64,000 nt of DNA. Source: Planctomycetota bacterium. GTDB lineage: Bacteria; Planctomycetota; UBA1135. Within the stretch, counting starts at the first letter, position 1. Each line of letters starts with the position of its first letter. Shown piece after piece: positions 37,229 through 46,036 of this stretch. The notes beneath the pieces were generated by a model, which made no database searches, had not been told where the DNA came from, and saw nothing but the letters and a program-made list of their open reading frames with translations. Both the position numbers and the translations under genes were made by a program. Location: positions 354,128 through 418,127 of the forward strand of contig JABHIE010000031.1 of the NCBI GenBank assembly GCA_018671175.1. Direction: 5' to 3'.

Positions 37229-37995
37229 CTGAGCCTAAAGACTTCATCGAGTTTACTGATTCACAAGAGTCGGCTGCGCTTTCAGCTTTTGCTTCTGAAT
37301 TGCGTCAAGCCCACCCTGGGGTTGAGTTGAGCCCCTCATTTGAGATTGAATTGGCTGACGGTTTACGCAATAGCTGGTCTTGGCGCGGGTCGATTCGGCA
37401 AAGCCCATTGTTGCGCATTGCAGCGAGCTTGTTGCTGCTCACGGCGTTGGCTGTGCCAGTCGCTGCTGTTGTGGCTTTGCTACAAACCCCAGATTCCGAT
37501 CGGCCTGAAATTGGTTTTCAAATGCCAACTGAGCTGCTCATCGATCGTGAGAGCCCACAGGTTCCCCGAGTCGTGCCCCCGAGTGAGCCCTTGGGTGATG
37601 ACCTTCTCTTCGATGGGGCTTGGGCATTGGCTATTGAGCAGCAAAATCGTTTTGCTCAGGCGTCAGCTTCTTGGCAGATTAGATTCCTTGAGTCTCCAAT
37701 TGCTGCCGATCTCTTTAAGCAGCGCCAGACAGCTGTTCAGGCTTTGGCGCGGCGCGAAAATAACCCCGCCGCAGTTGAGCTTTTTGAGCAACTCGAGAGC
37801 GCCTTGCAGAGTGGTGAATACCCAACAGCTTTTCCATGCTCGTCGCAAGAGCTTATCGACCAGCTGGCTTTGGCTCCTGACCTCGCTCCATTCTTGGCCG
37901 GATGGCTTTGGGTGATGAGTGCTCAAGTGCCACCTTCAGGCATCGATGTTGACATGAGCTGGCCAAACGCGCCTTGGCTCGCTGAATTGCCCTAG
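37225..37995 (+). CDS. Probable membrane anti-sigma factor
   Basis: The 256-residue product begins with a cytoplasmic acidic region of about 55 residues, has one membrane helix at about 65-88 (LLRIAASLLLLTALAVPVAAVVALL), and a long exported C-terminal part with helical TPR-like character. This matches the layout of ECF anti-sigma factors, although no HxxxCxxC zinc motif is visible. GTG start overlapping the sigma stop by 4 bases. The pairing is inferred from position and topology. Confidence 0.7.
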   Translation: MTEPKDFIEFTDSQESAALSAFASELRQAHPGVELSPSFEIELADGLRNSWSWRGSIRQSPLLRIAASLLLLTALAVPVAAVVALLQTPDSDRPEIGFQMPTELLIDRESPQVPRVVPPSEPLGDDLLFDGAWALAIEQQNRFAQASASWQIRFLESPIAADLFKQRQTAVQALARRENNPAAVELFEQLESALQSGEYPTAFPCSSQELIDQLALAPDLAPFLAGWLWVMSAQVPPSGIDVDMSWPNAPWLAELP

Positions 37996-38047
37996 TTCAA
38001 TTTTCTATTCGATTGCTGACGGCACTAACGCAGGGCGTGCAAGTCCG

Positions 38048-38053
38048 TAAACT
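38048..38053 (+). promoter_or_regulatory. TAAACT -10 element of the TolC-like gene
   Basis: TAAACT ends 8 bases before the ATG at 38062 in a 66-base intergenic gap with no Shine-Dalgarno, so the gene can have its own near-leaderless transcript. Confidence 0.4.
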
Positions 38054-38061
38054 ATGCCATC

Positions 38062-39525
38062 ATGATTCTCGCACTTTGCCTAGTTGCCGCCCTCACTCAA
38101 GACGCTCCGAATGGTGCCTCTCTCGCTCCATCGAGCCACCCGATGACTCTTGCAGAGGTCGTGGCGCTTGCTTCTGAAAACGCCCCGGCTTGGCGCCAAG
38201 CTCGCTTGCAGTTTCAGGCTTCAGAAGGCGGCGTGATCGAGGCCATGGGTGCGTTTGATCCGACGCTCTTTGCAGACGCCACTTACTCTTACGCAGAGCA
38301 GCCTACGAGTGGATTTTTTAGCCAACTTGGCATAACTGAAACGACAACAAAATCGTTGACCATGAATCAGGGTATTCGGCAACTGCTATCTTCAGGCGGA
38401 AATTACTCCTTGTCCTTTCGAGAGGGTCAATCTGAATATAGTTATCTTGGCGAAGACCAAGCTGATGTTTCGGTCAATTTCAATTTCACTCAGCCGTTGC
38501 TCAAAGGTGCCGGTGCTTTGCATGCGACCTACTCACTTGAGTCGGCCCGCATTTCAGAAGCCCAGGCCGATGCTGGCGCGCGTTCTGCGCAAAACGATGT
38601 CGTCCAGGCAGCAGTCGATTCCTATTGGAGTTTAGCTTTTGCTCGGGCTGATGTTGAAGTTAAAGAAAAGTCTTTAGCTCTTGCGGAACGCTTGCGCGAA
38701 GTGACGGATGCCAAATTTCGCGTTGGTTCCGTGGCTCAAGTTGAGGTCGTTCAAACCGAGGCTGATATTGCGACTCGTCAAGATGCCTTGCTGACCGCGC
38801 GCAACCAGGTCAAGCAAGCGCAAGATGCCTTGCGCCTCATGTTGTATGGCCTTGAGGGGTTGACTGATTGGCAAACTCAAATCATCCCCGTCGACGAGCC
38901 TACAAAACCGAATGCGCAGTCTTTGTCTTGGCAAATGGCGTGGTCAGTCGCTCAAGAGACTCGGGCAGATTTAGAGCAACTGCGCCTAGCGAGTGAGCAA
39001 TCCGATCTTGACCTGCGTGTTGCGAAAGACAACTTGAAACCTAAACTTGATTTGATCATTTCGGGCAATGCTTTTGATCAACAGCCTGTGATTGGTCGCG
39101 CTTTAAGCGACTTAAGAAATTTTGATTATCCCGGATATTCTGTAGGGCTTGTCTTTGAAATGCCACTTGGCAATCAGCAATATAAAGGTGCGGCTCGGCG
39201 CGCTAAATATTCTCATGCTTTGGCGCAACGCCAATGGCATGATCGTGAAAAAGAAGTCATCCAAGAGGTGCGCGATGCGGTCCGCAACATGACTTACTTG
39301 AGCGAGCGCATTCGCGTGACATCTAAAGCGCGGCAGGTGGCTTTTCGGCAATTAGAGGCTGAGCAGCGCCGGCTTGAAGGTGGTGCCTCTACAAACTTTC
39401 AGGTGCTGCAGTTTCAGACCGATCTTGCGGTTGCCGAAAGTTCTGAAATCCAAGCACGCATGGAATATGCTAAAGCGACGGTCAAGCTGTACACCGTGCA
39501 GGGCCTCTCTTGGCAAGGCGAATAG
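38062..39525 (+). CDS. TolC-family outer membrane efflux protein
   Basis: A 487-residue outer membrane channel protein. A short signal region (about 1-20) is followed by LAEVVALASENAPAWRQARLQ, the typical TolC start, and two long coiled helical stretches (residues about 165-230 and 370-470) separated by strands. TolC trimers connect inner membrane efflux or type I secretion pumps to the exterior, implying an outer membrane. No pump or adaptor gene lies next to it; it ends 30 bases from the convergent dus gene. Confidence 0.9.
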   Translation: MILALCLVAALTQDAPNGASLAPSSHPMTLAEVVALASENAPAWRQARLQFQASEGGVIEAMGAFDPTLFADATYSYAEQPTSGFFSQLGITETTTKSLTMNQGIRQLLSSGGNYSLSFREGQSEYSYLGEDQADVSVNFNFTQPLLKGAGALHATYSLESARISEAQADAGARSAQNDVVQAAVDSYWSLAFARADVEVKEKSLALAERLREVTDAKFRVGSVAQVEVVQTEADIATRQDALLTARNQVKQAQDALRLMLYGLEGLTDWQTQIIPVDEPTKPNAQSLSWQMAWSVAQETRADLEQLRLASEQSDLDLRVAKDNLKPKLDLIISGNAFDQQPVIGRALSDLRNFDYPGYSVGLVFEMPLGNQQYKGAARRAKYSHALAQRQWHDREKEVIQEVRDAVRNMTYLSERIRVTSKARQVAFRQLEAEQRRLEGGASTNFQVLQFQTDLAVAESSEIQARMEYAKATVKLYTVQGLSWQGE

Positions 39526-39555
39526 CCCATCCATAGAGACGCTTGCCTCTTTAAT

Positions 39556-40548
39556 CTAAGGATTACTGTTTAGCCATTCGGCCAGACGGTGCAGGTCTTC
39601 GAGTGATTTGAGCTTAATGCACTCAGCGCGGGCCTTAGCTGACCCTGGCAAGCCCTTGAAAAAATCAGATGCGAGTCGTCGCATCACGAGCATGCCGCGT
39701 TTCTCGCCGTAGAGCTGCGCGATGCCCTCTCCGAGCTCTAACAAAATAGATGCCCGCTCGTTGGCGGTCGGGGCTTTCGGGATGTCTTCCCCCTGAAGAG
39801 CGGCTCGAATCTGTCGGAAAATCCAGGGCTTACCGAGTGCTCCTCGCCCAATCGCGATACCGTTTACGCCCGTTGCAAACATGCGCATGGCCGATGGAAC
39901 ATCAGTGATATCGCCATTGCCGATAACCGGAATACTGCAGCGTGCTGCCGTCTCAGCGATGATGTCTAGGTCGGCCTCGCCCATGTATTTTTGCGCGCGC
40001 GTACGGCCATGAATCGTGATTACAGCAGCGCCTGCTTCTTGCAATTGATGAGCAAAGGCAGGGGCGTTTTTATTGGCTGAATCCCAGCCGGCTCTGATTT
40101 TTGCGGTGATGGGCAAGCCAGAATGCGCAACCATAGACTCAATACAGCGTGCGGCCAAATCAGGATCGCGAAGCAGAGAACTGCCGCCACCGCTACCCGT
40201 GATTTTGGGAACAGGGCAACCCATATTGAGGTCAATCGCGTGAAAGCCCCGCTTTTCGACTTCTTGGACGGCAATGGCAAGAGTCTCTGGAGATGCACCA
40301 AAAATTTGAGCCACAACGGGCTCTTCCTCTTTACCGCGTTCAAGATAAGTCAAACTTTTGGCGTCGCCAAACTCAAGCGCCCGCGAAGACACCATTTCGG
40401 TGCAGGTCAATTCAGCGCCAAATTTCTTGCAGAGCCGCCGATACGCTAAGTTGGTGTTACCGGCCATGGGCGCAAGCGCTAAACCATGCACGACCCGAAA
40501 TGGGCCGAGTTCAAATCCGATGTTACTTAAGTCTGTTGTGGCTGTCAC
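39556..40548 (-). CDS. dusB: tRNA-dihydrouridine synthase (DusB-like)
   Basis: An FMN enzyme that reduces uridines in tRNA D-loops. The 330-residue protein has ALAPMAGNTNLAYRRLC, CTEMVSSRALEFG, IDLNMGCPVPKITGSGGG with the catalytic cysteine, and VIGNGDI. GTG start at 40548, with TAAAAT ending 9 bases upstream. Its first 29 bases overlap the 5' end of the divergent HEAT lipoprotein gene. The B subfamily is the most likely bacterial one but is not proven. Confidence 0.93.
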   Translation of the reverse strand: MTATTDLSNIGFELGPFRVVHGLALAPMAGNTNLAYRRLCKKFGAELTCTEMVSSRALEFGDAKSLTYLERGKEEEPVVAQIFGASPETLAIAVQEVEKRGFHAIDLNMGCPVPKITGSGGGSSLLRDPDLAARCIESMVAHSGLPITAKIRAGWDSANKNAPAFAHQLQEAGAAVITIHGRTRAQKYMGEADLDIIAETAARCSIPVIGNGDITDVPSAMRMFATGVNGIAIGRGALGKPWIFRQIRAALQGEDIPKAPTANERASILLELGEGIAQLYGEKRGMLVMRRLASDFFKGLPGSAKARAECIKLKSLEDLHRLAEWLNSNP

Positions 40549-42187
40549 GAAACGGCAATTTTACCCCTTATTGGGCAGTCTCTCGCTGGCCCTTCTCTTT
40601 TTCTTAGGGCTACCTTCTTGTGGGGGTGAGCCGGCTACGCCTTCGGTGGGCTTAAGTGCAGAGCAGATTCATCAGATCTGGGCTGTGCGTAAGAGCCTGC
40701 CCCTCTGGGAACCCCCGGCCAAAGATGAAATCTTGCGTCGAGATTTGTCTAAGTTGCAATCGGCTAGTAAGGCCTCTTTGAGACTTGCAACTGAGCGTTT
40801 GGTGCGGCAAGGGCAAGAAGTCGTCCCTCATCTCGAAAAAGAAATTGCTCTGCATGCTGTTGATCCTCGTGCGATGGCCTATCTCGTTAATTTGGCAAGC
40901 ACTCTGGCACAGGCCGGGTCTGCAGGCGATGGCGCCTCGCTCATTCGCGTTCTTGAGCATTCGCCTGTTGCCGTTGCGCGGACGGCCGCTCTTGACGCTT
41001 TGTCGGCGCTCGGAAGCCGAGAGCTTTTGCCCGCGATGCTTCAGCATGCAAAGAGAGAACCCGAACAAGCGCCCCTCCGAGTCGTTTACTCTTTGCTCGG
41101 TAAATGGGGTGATGAGCATGCGGCCCATTTCCTCACGGCGTCTGCCGCTGATTGGCTTGATGGGATTGAGACTTCAGGTAAGGGGCAAATGGCGTGGGCG
41201 AGCCTGCTTGAGCTGCGGCATCCTGTGGCGCAAGATTGGCTGTACCAGCGCCTTCCCTCTCTCGCGCCATCCTTGCGGATGCAGGCCTTGACGGCTCTGC
41301 TTGATCAAGGGGTACCTGATTTGCGCGATTCCGTTCGTGGCATGCTTGATGCGGGGCAATACCCGTCGGGGCGATTACGGGCTTTGGCCATCGCAGGCCT
41401 AGCTCAACTTCAAGACTGGCCGGGGATTTTGGCGGCAGCTAACGACCCCGACGAGTCGGTGCAGATGGCCATCGCCAAGGCACTTGCTTCGCCAGAGGCT
41501 GTGTCGGCTGCAGTCGGCTTAGATTATCTTGATGAGTTGTCTCGCCATCCTGTGCCTGAATTGCAATCGATGGCAATCAAAGCTCTCTTGGCTCACGGTC
41601 ATTCCGAGTCACTTGATTCATGGCTAAATCGTTTGCGGAAATATCCCAATGGGCAGGGTTCGGTTGCGTCTTTATTGATCTTGCGAGAAGACGGGATATC
41701 AGATCCGCGCTTTGCGCGCGTCCTCATCCCTCGATGGCCCTTTTGCGAAGACAATTTTCGAGTCGATCTGCTTCGCGCTTTAGTCTTCACTCAAGATCTC
41801 CAAGCCCTTCAGTTTTCGGCAAAAGTAGCGGCTGACTCAACTGAGAGCCTTTATGTGCGGCAGTCGGCTTTTATGAGTCTGGGCAGTTATGCACCAAAGA
41901 GTATCCCGCTTTTGCTGGGCTTGTGGTCTACTGATTTAGATGTGGTTCTCAAGACAACATTGGTGAACAGCTTGCTCTATGGTTTTGATCAGCCCGAGGT
42001 TCAAAACTTGCTGAAGCAAATCGCCAATGACCCGCAAACACATGATTCATTGCGCGCTCAACTTTATCGCGACTTTGTGCGATTGATGGGGGCGGATGCC
42101 CGTGCATATTTATACGGCATCCTGCAGAATGAGCCACGAAGTCAAATTCGAAGTTGGCTCAATGCGCTGTTGCACGAGTTTTTCTGA
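40520..42187 (+). CDS. HEAT-repeat lipoprotein
   Basis: From the ATG at 40520 (555 residues) the product has a basic N-terminus, a hydrophobic helix and a lipobox ending LGLPSC, so a lipid anchor is likely. The rest is made of alpha-helical HEAT repeats, for example ARTAALDALSALGSRELLPAML and ALAIAGLAQLQDWPGILAAA. GTG at 40538 is an alternative start that shortens the n-region. No catalytic motif is visible. It overlaps dusB divergently and ends 2 bases from the convergent UbiA-family gene. Confidence 0.78.
   Translation: MLLKSVVAVTKRQFYPLLGSLSLALLFFLGLPSCGGEPATPSVGLSAEQIHQIWAVRKSLPLWEPPAKDEILRRDLSKLQSASKASLRLATERLVRQGQEVVPHLEKEIALHAVDPRAMAYLVNLASTLAQAGSAGDGASLIRVLEHSPVAVARTAALDALSALGSRELLPAMLQHAKREPEQAPLRVVYSLLGKWGDEHAAHFLTASAADWLDGIETSGKGQMAWASLLELRHPVAQDWLYQRLPSLAPSLRMQALTALLDQGVPDLRDSVRGMLDAGQYPSGRLRALAIAGLAQLQDWPGILAAANDPDESVQMAIAKALASPEAVSAAVGLDYLDELSRHPVPELQSMAIKALLAHGHSESLDSWLNRLRKYPNGQGSVASLLILREDGISDPRFARVLIPRWPFCEDNFRVDLLRALVFTQDLQALQFSAKVAADSTESLYVRQSAFMSLGSYAPKSIPLLLGLWSTDLDVVLKTTLVNSLLYGFDQPEVQNLLKQIANDPQTHDSLRAQLYRDFVRLMGADARAYLYGILQNEPRSQIRSWLNALLHEFF
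40558..40563 (-). promoter_or_regulatory. TAAAAT -10 element of dusB
   Basis: The minus strand reads TAAAAT, 9 bases before the GTG at 40548. It lies inside the coding start of the divergent lipoprotein gene. Confidence 0.35.
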
Positions 42188-42189
42188 GC

Positions 42190-43053
42190 TTACTCAGCGG
42201 TCGTCAATTTGGCTAGTTGATTCACCGATAGACTTGCGATGGGGCCGCCTAGCGCCCAAGCCCATTCGCCTTTTGCGGCTAAGATGACGCTGAGCAACAA
42301 GGGTGCTGCACTAAGCAGTCGCCTAACTTGCATTTGCACGCGTGTGGGCGACCAATGAGCCCCGCGGTCAACCCAAGCGGGGCGGACGATGAAGGCAATC
42401 AAGGCAAGCCAGAAAGGAGCGAGTGCCCAGTGAGGTGTGCCGATTTGTAAGAGCGCCAGAGGGGTAACGGCGCATGCGACAGAGAAGCCGAGGCCACGCA
42501 TGCCGGGTAAACCTCTTTCTTCGGCTTGCGCCAGCCGTGACAAAAAGAGAAAGTAGAGTGCGTAGCAGGCCGCCGGCAGAAGGGTAACTAATCCGACAAA
42601 AGCCGATGGCTCAAACCAAAAGAGTGGCCCAAAACTGAGGGCAATGGCCCGTGCAATAGCGAGTAGTACCGGCCCTAGCCAGTGCCGCAAGTAGCGGCTA
42701 CCGAGGTTGTAAACGAGAATCACACCGAGCAGAATCTGCACATGTTTCTGTTCGAATCCGGCCAAATAAGCCCCACCAAACAGAAGCGCCGCTGCAATGA
42801 AAAGCGCAACAGAGGGTCGAACAGCTCCGCTTGCTAGTGGGCGGCTAGAGCGATAAATAGAATCATCTTTTCGATCAGCCCAGTCGTTGAGCACCATTCC
42901 GCCGTGATAGAGGGCGATTAAAGCCAATAACGGTGGAACGCTGCGCTCAGGAACAAAAAGTTGGGAAGCTAGGCCAGCGAGAACCATGCCCGCAACGAAA
43001 TCCCAGAGAATGCTCGGAAAGAGCGCTAATCGCAGCAAGTGCACCCAAGCCAT
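42190..43053 (-). CDS. UbiA-family prenyltransferase-like membrane protein
   Basis: A 287-residue polytopic protein with about eight membrane helices. The first aspartate-rich motif is clear as NDWADRKDDS near residues 56-65, followed by RSSRPLASG, as in UbiA enzymes that transfer prenyl groups to aromatic acceptors. The second motif (usually YxxxKRxTxxxD) is not convincing, so the acceptor cannot be predicted. It starts 2 bases after rseP and is probably the last gene of dxr-rseP-ubiA-like, which fits isoprenoid use. Confidence 0.8.
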   Translation of the reverse strand: MAWVHLLRLALFPSILWDFVAGMVLAGLASQLFVPERSVPPLLALIALYHGGMVLNDWADRKDDSIYRSSRPLASGAVRPSVALFIAAALLFGGAYLAGFEQKHVQILLGVILVYNLGSRYLRHWLGPVLLAIARAIALSFGPLFWFEPSAFVGLVTLLPAACYALYFLFLSRLAQAEERGLPGMRGLGFSVACAVTPLALLQIGTPHWALAPFWLALIAFIVRPAWVDRGAHWSPTRVQMQVRRLLSAAPLLLSVILAAKGEWAWALGGPIASLSVNQLAKLTTAE

Positions 43054-43055
43054 CT

Positions 43056-44819
43056 TTATGAAAAGAAGCGTTGGATGTCGAGGGTTGTGACAAAAATGAC
43101 CATCGAAATGACGAGCAAAAACCCGGCGAGGTTGATCATGCCTTGAGCTTGCTCGCTTACGGGTTTGCCGCGTAGAAGCTCATAAATTAAAAACATTAGA
43201 TGCCCTCCGTCGAGACCTGGGATAGGCAATAAATTGAGCACACCCAAATGAATCGAAATCATGCAAAGGAAAAACAAGAGGGGGATCCAGCCTTGTTCGG
43301 CAAAAGAATGCGTGATGACCCCAATGGTCATGATGCCGCCCAAGTTGCTCGAATCGATACCGCCACCCAAGACCCGCGACAAAGTACGGACGACCTCCAA
43401 CCCCATGCGGCTGGCCTCGGAAAGCCCTAATGTCAAGGCATGAAGGGGGCCATTTGCCTGAACGGTATCTTCGATGACCTCACGAGCCACCCCGTAATGA
43501 AAGGCTGTGGCAAGCTTGGGCTGCACCACAATAGCGATGGTCTCGTCGCCGCGGCTAAGTGATAGAGGCAGCTCTTGCCCAAGGTCGAGTGGAAGGATGG
43601 CTTGCCGCAAATTGCTTAGTGAATAAATCGGCTTATCGTTTGCTCGCAGGATGCAATCGCCGTTTTGAATGCCGGCTTCGAATGCAGCGCTTTGTGGGCG
43701 AACACTCACAGCCAGTCCGGGAGCTTGGCTCAGGTGAAGGGCTGCGTATAAGTTTTCGGGGGTGTAGCCGCTCGGCATGATGAAATCTTGCACCGGGCTT
43801 CCGTATTGCACGAAGGTCGGTCGTGATGAATCGAGCAGGGCTTCCGCTAAGTCATCAATCGTGCTGAGTGCTTGACCGTTAACAGAATGAATCGTGTCAC
43901 CCTTTTGAAAGGGCATGGTGGACGGCGCGAGGTTTTCTGCAACTTGGTTGCTTAAGGCAAACACCCCAATTTGAAGTGGAGCTGCATCTTGAAAATCAAT
44001 AGCTGTAGGTGAAAGCGTAAGCGTTTTGGAAATGCCATCTTGGGAGGTGGCTGTAATTTCAATCGTTCGCTGTAGGCGTGTGGCTTGACTCAATAGCAGT
44101 CGAGCAACTGCGGGGCGATTTGAAACAACGACATCGCCGATTTTGGTGATCTCATCGGTTGGCTCAAAACCTGCATCAATCGCAGGGCCAGTCGGGTGGA
44201 AAACCAAGCGCTCAGGTATGCCCATGCCCACGCGCGCAAAACCAGCGTCAGCATCATATTCAGGGGCAAGATGGACTTCTCGGCTTTGGCCATCAGGGCT
44301 TTGAAGTTGGAATACCAGTGGCGATCCCGCTTCATTGAGGGCCACAGCTGCCGAAACATGGCGGAAGGCATGCAGTGTCTCGTCGTTTGCCGATAAGACA
44401 CGATCTCCTTCTAGGATGCCAGCATGCCAAGCTGGAGAACCCGCTTCGATGGGGCCCGCAATCGGAGCTTCAAGAGGCACACCGACGGCAAACAGAATGG
44501 GAATAATGATTAGGGCAATTAAAAAGTTAGCTAGGATTCCACCGGCGAAAATCAAAAAACGCCAGCCGACACTTTTGCCGAGAAGGCCATCAGGCGAACT
44601 CGAGTTTTCTTCGCCGGCCATCCGGACATAGCCGCCTAAAGGAATCAAAGAAATGCGGTAGTCGGTATCGCCCTTTTTAAAACCAAAAAGGCGTGGGCCA
44701 AAGCCGAGTGAAAAAACATCAACGCGAACTCCGGCAGCGCGAGCAGCAAGATAGTGTCCGCCTTCGTGAAAAAAGAGGAGTAGGCCAATGCCCAGAACTG
44801 TGAATAAAGTAGCAAGCAT
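43056..44819 (-). CDS. rseP: Site-2 intramembrane metalloprotease RseP (M50)
   Basis: RseP cuts membrane anti-sigma factors and signal-peptide remnants. The first helix carries HEGGH at 18-22, and the LDG motif sits in LPIPGLDGGHLMF near the C-terminus. Between them are several PDZ-like domains; I count probably three or four (GSPAWHAGILEGDRVLSAN, AFEAGIQNGDCILRAND). At 587 residues it is longer than E. coli RseP (about 450), from the extra PDZ-like segments. It overlaps dxr by one base (TGATG). The ECF/anti-sigma pair 6 kb away is a plausible client. Confidence 0.93.
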   Translation of the reverse strand: MLATLFTVLGIGLLLFFHEGGHYLAARAAGVRVDVFSLGFGPRLFGFKKGDTDYRISLIPLGGYVRMAGEENSSSPDGLLGKSVGWRFLIFAGGILANFLIALIIIPILFAVGVPLEAPIAGPIEAGSPAWHAGILEGDRVLSANDETLHAFRHVSAAVALNEAGSPLVFQLQSPDGQSREVHLAPEYDADAGFARVGMGIPERLVFHPTGPAIDAGFEPTDEITKIGDVVVSNRPAVARLLLSQATRLQRTIEITATSQDGISKTLTLSPTAIDFQDAAPLQIGVFALSNQVAENLAPSTMPFQKGDTIHSVNGQALSTIDDLAEALLDSSRPTFVQYGSPVQDFIMPSGYTPENLYAALHLSQAPGLAVSVRPQSAAFEAGIQNGDCILRANDKPIYSLSNLRQAILPLDLGQELPLSLSRGDETIAIVVQPKLATAFHYGVAREVIEDTVQANGPLHALTLGLSEASRMGLEVVRTLSRVLGGGIDSSNLGGIMTIGVITHSFAEQGWIPLLFFLCMISIHLGVLNLLPIPGLDGGHLMFLIYELLRGKPVSEQAQGMINLAGFLLVISMVIFVTTLDIQRFFS

Positions 44820-45934
44820 CAGGTGCGAGTGCAGATGGATTGAGCAAACTCGCGGGCCCAGGTGTCGGCAGCGAGCGCGTCTTGTATGGTGTCGGCTGTA
44901 AAGCCAGGGTTTGCAGAAAGTGCTTCTGCCAAAATCGGGACAATGTCAGTGAAGCGAACCTCGCCACGCAAAAAAGCCTCTACTAAAACTTCATCGGCAG
45001 CATTAAGGATCGCCCCCGATGCACCACCCTCGCGGACGACTTCGAACGCCAGCTCAAGTGCCGGGAATCGCTCTGAATCGGGTGATTCGAGGCTGAGATT
45101 CGAAAACAGTATCGGGTCAAAGCCTTGCAGCACGGGGTCGGCTACACGGTGCGGCCAATGCAAGGCGTAATGCACAGGGAAGGCCATGTCGGGTCGCCCC
45201 ATTTGTGCAAGCAAAGAGCCATCATGAAACTCAACCATGGAATGAATGACCGATTGGCGATGAATCAAAACTTTGATTTGCGAGGCGTCCGCAGAAAAAA
45301 GGTGAGCTGCTTCGACAATTTCAAAGGCCTTGTTGACCATCGTGGCCGAGTCGATAGTAATGCGCGGCCCCATGTCCCAGTTTGGGTGAGCCAGAGCTTG
45401 AGCCGGTGTAACGGCATCAAATTGGTCAAGCGGTGTGTCCCTTAGCGCGCCACCCGAAGCCGTGAGGTAAAGCGTACGGAAGCCCTCGCCCGGGCTAGCG
45501 GCAAGGCACTGGTGAATCGCCGAGTGCTCAGAATCTACAGGAATAATCCGCCCACCGTTTTGAGCTGCCAACTGCATCAGTGCGCGGCCAGCCATGACAA
45601 GCGATTCTTTGTTGGCCAAGGCTAAAGTACGACCGTTTTTCAGGACGGCTTCCGAAAAAGGCAGGCCTGCCGCGCCAACAATCGCATTGAGGCAAATTTC
45701 ATATTCACCATGCTTAAGGAAATCGAGAAGGGCGTCTCGCTGGGCGGGGTCTTTCGTTAGGAAAGTTGGGCATTCAGGCCAACCTTGGCTAATCAAGAGC
45801 AAGGCCTCTTTGCGCGAATGGGCTGAAAAACCGGCCGGTACGAGCGAAGAGCTGTGGCGCCGAAGAATATCGCAAGCTTTGAGCCCAACCGTGCCGGTGG
45901 CTCCTAGGACTATGACGCGATTCTGTGCACTCAT
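44819..45934 (-). CDS. dxr: 1-deoxy-D-xylulose 5-phosphate reductoisomerase
   Basis: The committed step of the MEP isoprenoid pathway. The 371-residue product has the NADPH-binding GATGTVGLKACDIL, ALANKESLVMAG, PVDSEHSAIHQCL, and the metal/substrate region LTASGGALRDTP. It heads dxr-rseP-ubiA-like. Dxr next to rseP is a common bacterial arrangement. TATGAT ends 9 bases before the ATG. Confidence 0.96.
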   Translation of the reverse strand: MSAQNRVIVLGATGTVGLKACDILRRHSSSLVPAGFSAHSRKEALLLISQGWPECPTFLTKDPAQRDALLDFLKHGEYEICLNAIVGAAGLPFSEAVLKNGRTLALANKESLVMAGRALMQLAAQNGGRIIPVDSEHSAIHQCLAASPGEGFRTLYLTASGGALRDTPLDQFDAVTPAQALAHPNWDMGPRITIDSATMVNKAFEIVEAAHLFSADASQIKVLIHRQSVIHSMVEFHDGSLLAQMGRPDMAFPVHYALHWPHRVADPVLQGFDPILFSNLSLESPDSERFPALELAFEVVREGGASGAILNAADEVLVEAFLRGEVRFTDIVPILAEALSANPGFTADTIQDALAADTWAREFAQSICTRT

Positions 45935-45943
45935 GAATAGCCC

Positions 45944-45949
45944 ATCATA
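45944..45949 (-). promoter_or_regulatory. TATGAT -10 element of dxr
   Basis: The minus strand reads TATGAT, 9 bases before the ATG at 45934. The 102-base region to the divergent subtilase gene also holds TAGACT at 45976-45981 on the plus strand, which would give that gene a leader of about 50 bases. Confidence 0.4.
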
Positions 45950-46036
45950 GGGCGGCTTGAAGCCGTTTTCTCTTGTAGACTAAGGACATTGGCTTTCTAC
46001 TTTCGTTAGCCAGAGCCCTCTCCGACCCATTCCCTC

